From assembly GCF_949987535.1 (NCBI RefSeq), contig NC_080070.1:8986016-9050015 (forward strand): 64,000 nucleotides of DNA, read 5' to 3'. A program made the position numbers and the translations under genes. Source of the DNA: Balaenoptera acutorostrata. Its lineage: Eukaryota > Chordata > Mammalia > Artiodactyla > Balaenopteridae. The notes beneath the pieces are model-generated. The model had not been told where the DNA came from. It saw only the letters and a program-made list of their open reading frames with translations, and did no database searches. Positions within the stretch are counted from its first letter, which is position 1. Each line of letters opens with the position of its first letter. Of the stretch, positions 61,230 through 64,000 are shown one piece after another.

Positions 61230-61490
61230 GGAAATATCTATTTGGCTCATCTTGGTCTGCGTGATGTTGATGTGAACGCTGACTTTGCTGTCAGTGAGGT
61301 CAATCTCCACGTTGCCCAGATTATCCGCAAAATGACTGAAAAGCAGGAGACCATTGGGGTTCCAAGTCCTGAACTGGAAACTAACCGAAAACAGGTCCTG
61401 GTGAAGCCGTCCGGGCACCTCCAGGTAACTGGTAGCATTGAAAAAGACAGGTACCGTGTAGGGCTCCACGCACGTGAAACTCAAATTTCC
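61226..61490 (-). CDS. CNTNAP2: CNTNAP2 (Caspr2) internal exon, laminin-G-like domain; human exon 8 equivalent
   Basis: Caspr2 is a neurexin-family transmembrane adhesion protein that, with contactin-2/TAG-1, clusters Kv1 potassium channels at the juxtaparanodes of myelinated axons and has synaptic roles. The exon is 265 bp (88 codons plus one base), opens with an in-phase GGA after a pyrimidine-rich acceptor and ends in TCAG|GTCAGT. The translation starts [20 protein letters not shown] and includes [14 protein letters not shown], a laminin-G signature, matching CNTNAP2 better than CNTNAP4 or 5 as I recall them. Three N-glycosylation sequons (NLS, NAT, NIT) and one cysteine are visible. From memory it corresponds to human coding bases 1084-1348, the second laminin-G domain, with about five residue differences. 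The frame is open throughout, and the exon is richer in GC than the intron. The only alternative is a paralogue, which I think unlikely. Confidence 0.93.
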
Positions 61491-61518
61491 CTGGAAAACA
61501 GAAGGGCATGTTTTAAGG
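61491..61518 (-). promoter_or_regulatory. CNTNAP2: 3' splice site of CNTNAP2 exon with branch-point candidate
   Basis: The minus strand reads GCCCTTCTGTTTTCCAG immediately before the exon, a good polypyrimidine tract and AG. A CCTTAAA at 61512-61518 is a plausible branch-point region, about 25 bases upstream. Confidence 0.85.
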
Positions 61519-62131
61519 AAAATGTAGAATAAAATAAGCATCCATGGAAGACAGTAGACAAAGCAACAGTTTTACAAATTTCAAAGCAGAACTTGAGCCT
61601 GTGTGAAATTCTCATGTGCAGCCGTGTGACACGGATGCAGCAATTGGATACCTCGGCATGTCCTTCCTGCGATAGCGAACAGGGTACGGCAGTTGGCTAT
61701 CAAGTTGAGGGATTCGTACAAGCACCATCCATCATGGAATTGAGAGACTGACAGCCTGAGGTGATGGGCTGACTATGGAATGGATGTGTCCCTGTGCGGT
61801 GGGCTTGGGTGTGGACCACTGGACCTTCCGAAGACAGCGAAGAGCTGCTTTTCCCTCCCCCACTACTGATGCTGCATCAGCCAGGGAGGGAATGCCTTTG
61901 TCCTCTTTTGGATGGCCTTGGTCAAGTGTTTATTAATATATAAATCTGGTCTCAGTGGGAACTATGATCATTTGGTTGCTATTTATTAAATTATTATGGG
62001 GCAAATACTCTTGGGTTTTATCTCAATACCTAATACATATGAATTAATATTAACTATTTAGCATCAATATGATTGTGATTATCTCAGATTATTTTGTTAT
62101 TCAACTCAAAGTCTCATTTAAATTCCCATGA

Positions 62132-62489
62132 GGGACTTCCCTGGTGGCGCAGCGGTTAAGAATCCGCCTGTCAGTGCAGGGGACACGGGTTCCATCCCTG
62201 GTCCGGGAAGATCCCACATGCTGCGGAGGAACTAAGCCCGTGCGCCACAACTACTGAGCCTGTGCTCTAGAGCCTGTGAGCCACAACTACTGAGCCTGTG
62301 TGCCACAACTACTGAAGCCCACGCGCCTATAGCCCGTGCTCCGCAACAAGAGAAGCCACCGCAATGAGAAGCCCACGCACTGCAATGCAGAGTAGCCCCC
62401 GCTCGCCGCAACTAGAGAAAAGCCTGTGTGCAGCAACGAAGACCCAACGCAGCCAAAAATAAGATAAATAAATAAATAAATTTATAAAA
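62132..62489 (+). mobile_element. CHR-family tRNA-derived SINE, long subtype
   Basis: It opens GGGACTTCCCTGGTGGCGCA, has box B-like GGTTCCATCCC, and carries three tandem copies of a CACAACTACTGA module near 62245-62315 that the copies at 26219 and 47453 lack. The tail is AAATAAATAAATAAATTTAT. The exact 13-bp duplication TAAATTCCCATGA is at 62119-62131 and 62490-62502. It sits 0.6 kb upstream of the CNTNAP2 exon in transcript direction, antisense to the gene. Confidence 0.95.
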
Positions 62490-63699
62490 TAAATTCCCAT
62501 GAAGTGTGCATATATAACACATTAATGTTTGTGGAAACAGTGACATGAATGTACAAAAGGAAAAGAAAACTTGCAATAATTAAAGCTTCCTCCTTCCCCT
62601 TCACACTCCCTCTATTTGGTACAAGGAAATTTGATTTATTATTCAACTACATTGAATTTTATATTCTAGTGTCTAAGTACCTTCCTTTTAAAGATATGAA
62701 AATCTACATATTCTTCCATCTTTTTTTAACCCACCATATCTTGAGGAATATGATTTGGAGACATTTTCACTTCAATTTTTGTTTGTTTAACAACACCGCA
62801 TATTTGTCCCTAGATGCATAGCTCTTCCACTTTAGTACATTAAGCTAGGCTGTCTCTCTGAATTAATATTCAAATTAAATTTGTGCTGTGACTTCACAGA
62901 TGATTATTTTTAAATGCTTACTTTTCCCGATGAAAAGAACTGGTTGTGCATAATAACTGAGATGTCATAAATGACTGCATGCCTGTGCTATGGGGATTGT
63001 CTCCCCACAAAGTTAAACGTGTTTTCTGAGTAATGGTGCTGACTCTGGATCCACCGTATAATGAGGAAATGGGTGTGTATATAGAGAGGGGTGCAGGATG
63101 AGTGCTGAGTCAATTCCACTGAAATATCAGCACCTGACATCTTTGAAAGCAAATTTCCTACGTAAATATTTGCCTTTGTAAAGCTGCTTGCAAATGTCCA
63201 ACTTGCCTCTATACTGCCTAAACTTTTAATACATAGGTATATTTTTGTTTAAAAGCCTTTTTTATGTCTGCTCATTCTATTTTAACAAATATAATTATAG
63301 ATAATTCATGCTTTTCTAAATGTATTTGTTATTCAGGTTAAAATAGCATTGATAAGCACAATATATTTTGTGGTTAAAGCTGATTTTGGAATGAGTCTCT
63401 GGAGTGCAATTCTCTGTAGTTTGGATACCTAATTAATACATTTGAGGACCAACTGGGAGGTCTGGGCAGAAATAACACTTTACTTCTTAAAGGTGTAAAT
63501 AATGGAAAAGGTATTATGATGATTTGGATTCTGTACCCTTCTATCTTAAGTAACAATTTCTGAGGAAGCAAAAGGACTCTGATGCCATTTTATCCAAAAT
63601 TTAAAATAGCCTATGTATAAATACTGCTCTAGATAAGAAATAACACAGCATGGAAAGAGACCATGACCTCAGGGGTCGGATACTGTGAATCCACAATCT

Positions 63700-63860
63700 A
63701 TGTTTATTGGAAAGTTATTTTTCCAGTTTAAATCTCAGTTTTCATCTACAAAATGTTTATGACAATATCTCCCTTGTAGTATTGTTCTTAGATTACCATA
63801 AATGTAACAGGTCTTGTACAGTGCCTTTTGCCTGTACATGGAGCTATTATTATTTTTCTC
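63700..63860 (+). repeat. MIR SINE
   Basis: TTATTTTTCCAGTTTAAATC, CTCAGTTTTCATCTACAAAA and TACAGTGCCTTTTGCCTGTA with GAGCTATTATTATTTTT match the MIR order on the plus strand. Confidence 0.75.
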
Positions 63861-64000
63861 TACAGTCAATATATCTTATGAGAAAATTTCACCAAAGTTC
63901 AATTTTTAACTATTAGTATAAATTCATCATTATTTTTAAGAAAGATAATTAGTAAAGAAAAATTTTGCATTAAATTATTATTTTATAGTTTCTTATATCC

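Larger units (their letters stand above)
61491..64000 (-). other. CNTNAP2: CNTNAP2 intron preceding exon 8 (3' part)
   Basis: This is upstream of the exon in transcript direction. It holds a SINE at 62132-62489, a MIR at 63700-63860 and otherwise unassigned AT-rich sequence. No further exon is visible to the window end. Confidence 0.75.

Overview
This window is vertebrate, specifically mammalian, nuclear DNA and almost entirely non-coding. Five copies of a tRNA-derived SINE of the CHR family (near 22.9, 26.2, 36.3, 47.5 and 62.1 kb) have the head, body and A/T-rich tail typical of whales and their relatives. A Tigger DNA transposon of an artiodactyl-type subfamily is also present. I see no primate Alu, rodent B1/B2, pig PRE-1 or ruminant BOV-B. 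The most economical reading is a cetacean (whale or dolphin) genome; this is inferred from repeat content as I recognise it by eye, not from a database search.

I can support one coding feature: a single 265-bp exon on the minus strand (61226-61490). It encodes 88 codons plus one base of a laminin-G-like domain that I recognise as CNTNAP2 (Caspr2), corresponding to human exon 8. Transcription runs right to left, so 61491-64000 is the 3' end of the preceding intron and 1-61225 is the 5' part of the following, very long intron. CNTNAP2 is one of the largest mammalian genes, which fits 61 kb with no second exon.

The intron is built from layered mobile elements. Left to right: an ERVL-type solo LTR (0.6-1.1 kb); a full-length but internally deleted L1 (2.7-8.5 kb) with a Tigger transposon nested in its ORF2; an LTR-like ancient repeat (9.9-10.4 kb); a near-full-length L1 (14.9-20.7 kb) with decayed ORF1 and ORF2; a SINE inserted in an L2 tail (22.9 kb); a MaLR LTR (23.5 kb); a SINE (26.2 kb); a MER2-like miniature transposon (27.8 kb); LTR-like sequences near 31.5-32.2 and 37.3-38.0 kb; 5'-truncated plus-strand L1s (34.3-35.8 and 57.4-59.2 kb); a long L2 remnant (39.2-40.3 kb); an L1 with a 5' inversion inside an old MIR (40.7-42.5 kb); several MIR, MER5A-like and other ancient fragments; a second ERVL-type LTR (52.0-52.5 kb), a second MaLR (55 kb) and an old L1M 3' end (56.2-56.7 kb). 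Unassigned stretches between them are AT-rich intron, some of which may be conserved non-coding sequence.

No undescribed biological system is evident. The points most worth a second look are a 50-bp perfect palindrome of alternating purine-pyrimidine sequence, a tRNA-Glu-like segment inside an LTR-like element, a clean twin-priming L1 inversion with an exact 12-bp target duplication, an exact 38-bp tandem duplication, and two long L1s in the sense orientation of the host gene. The rest is a readable chronology of insertions.
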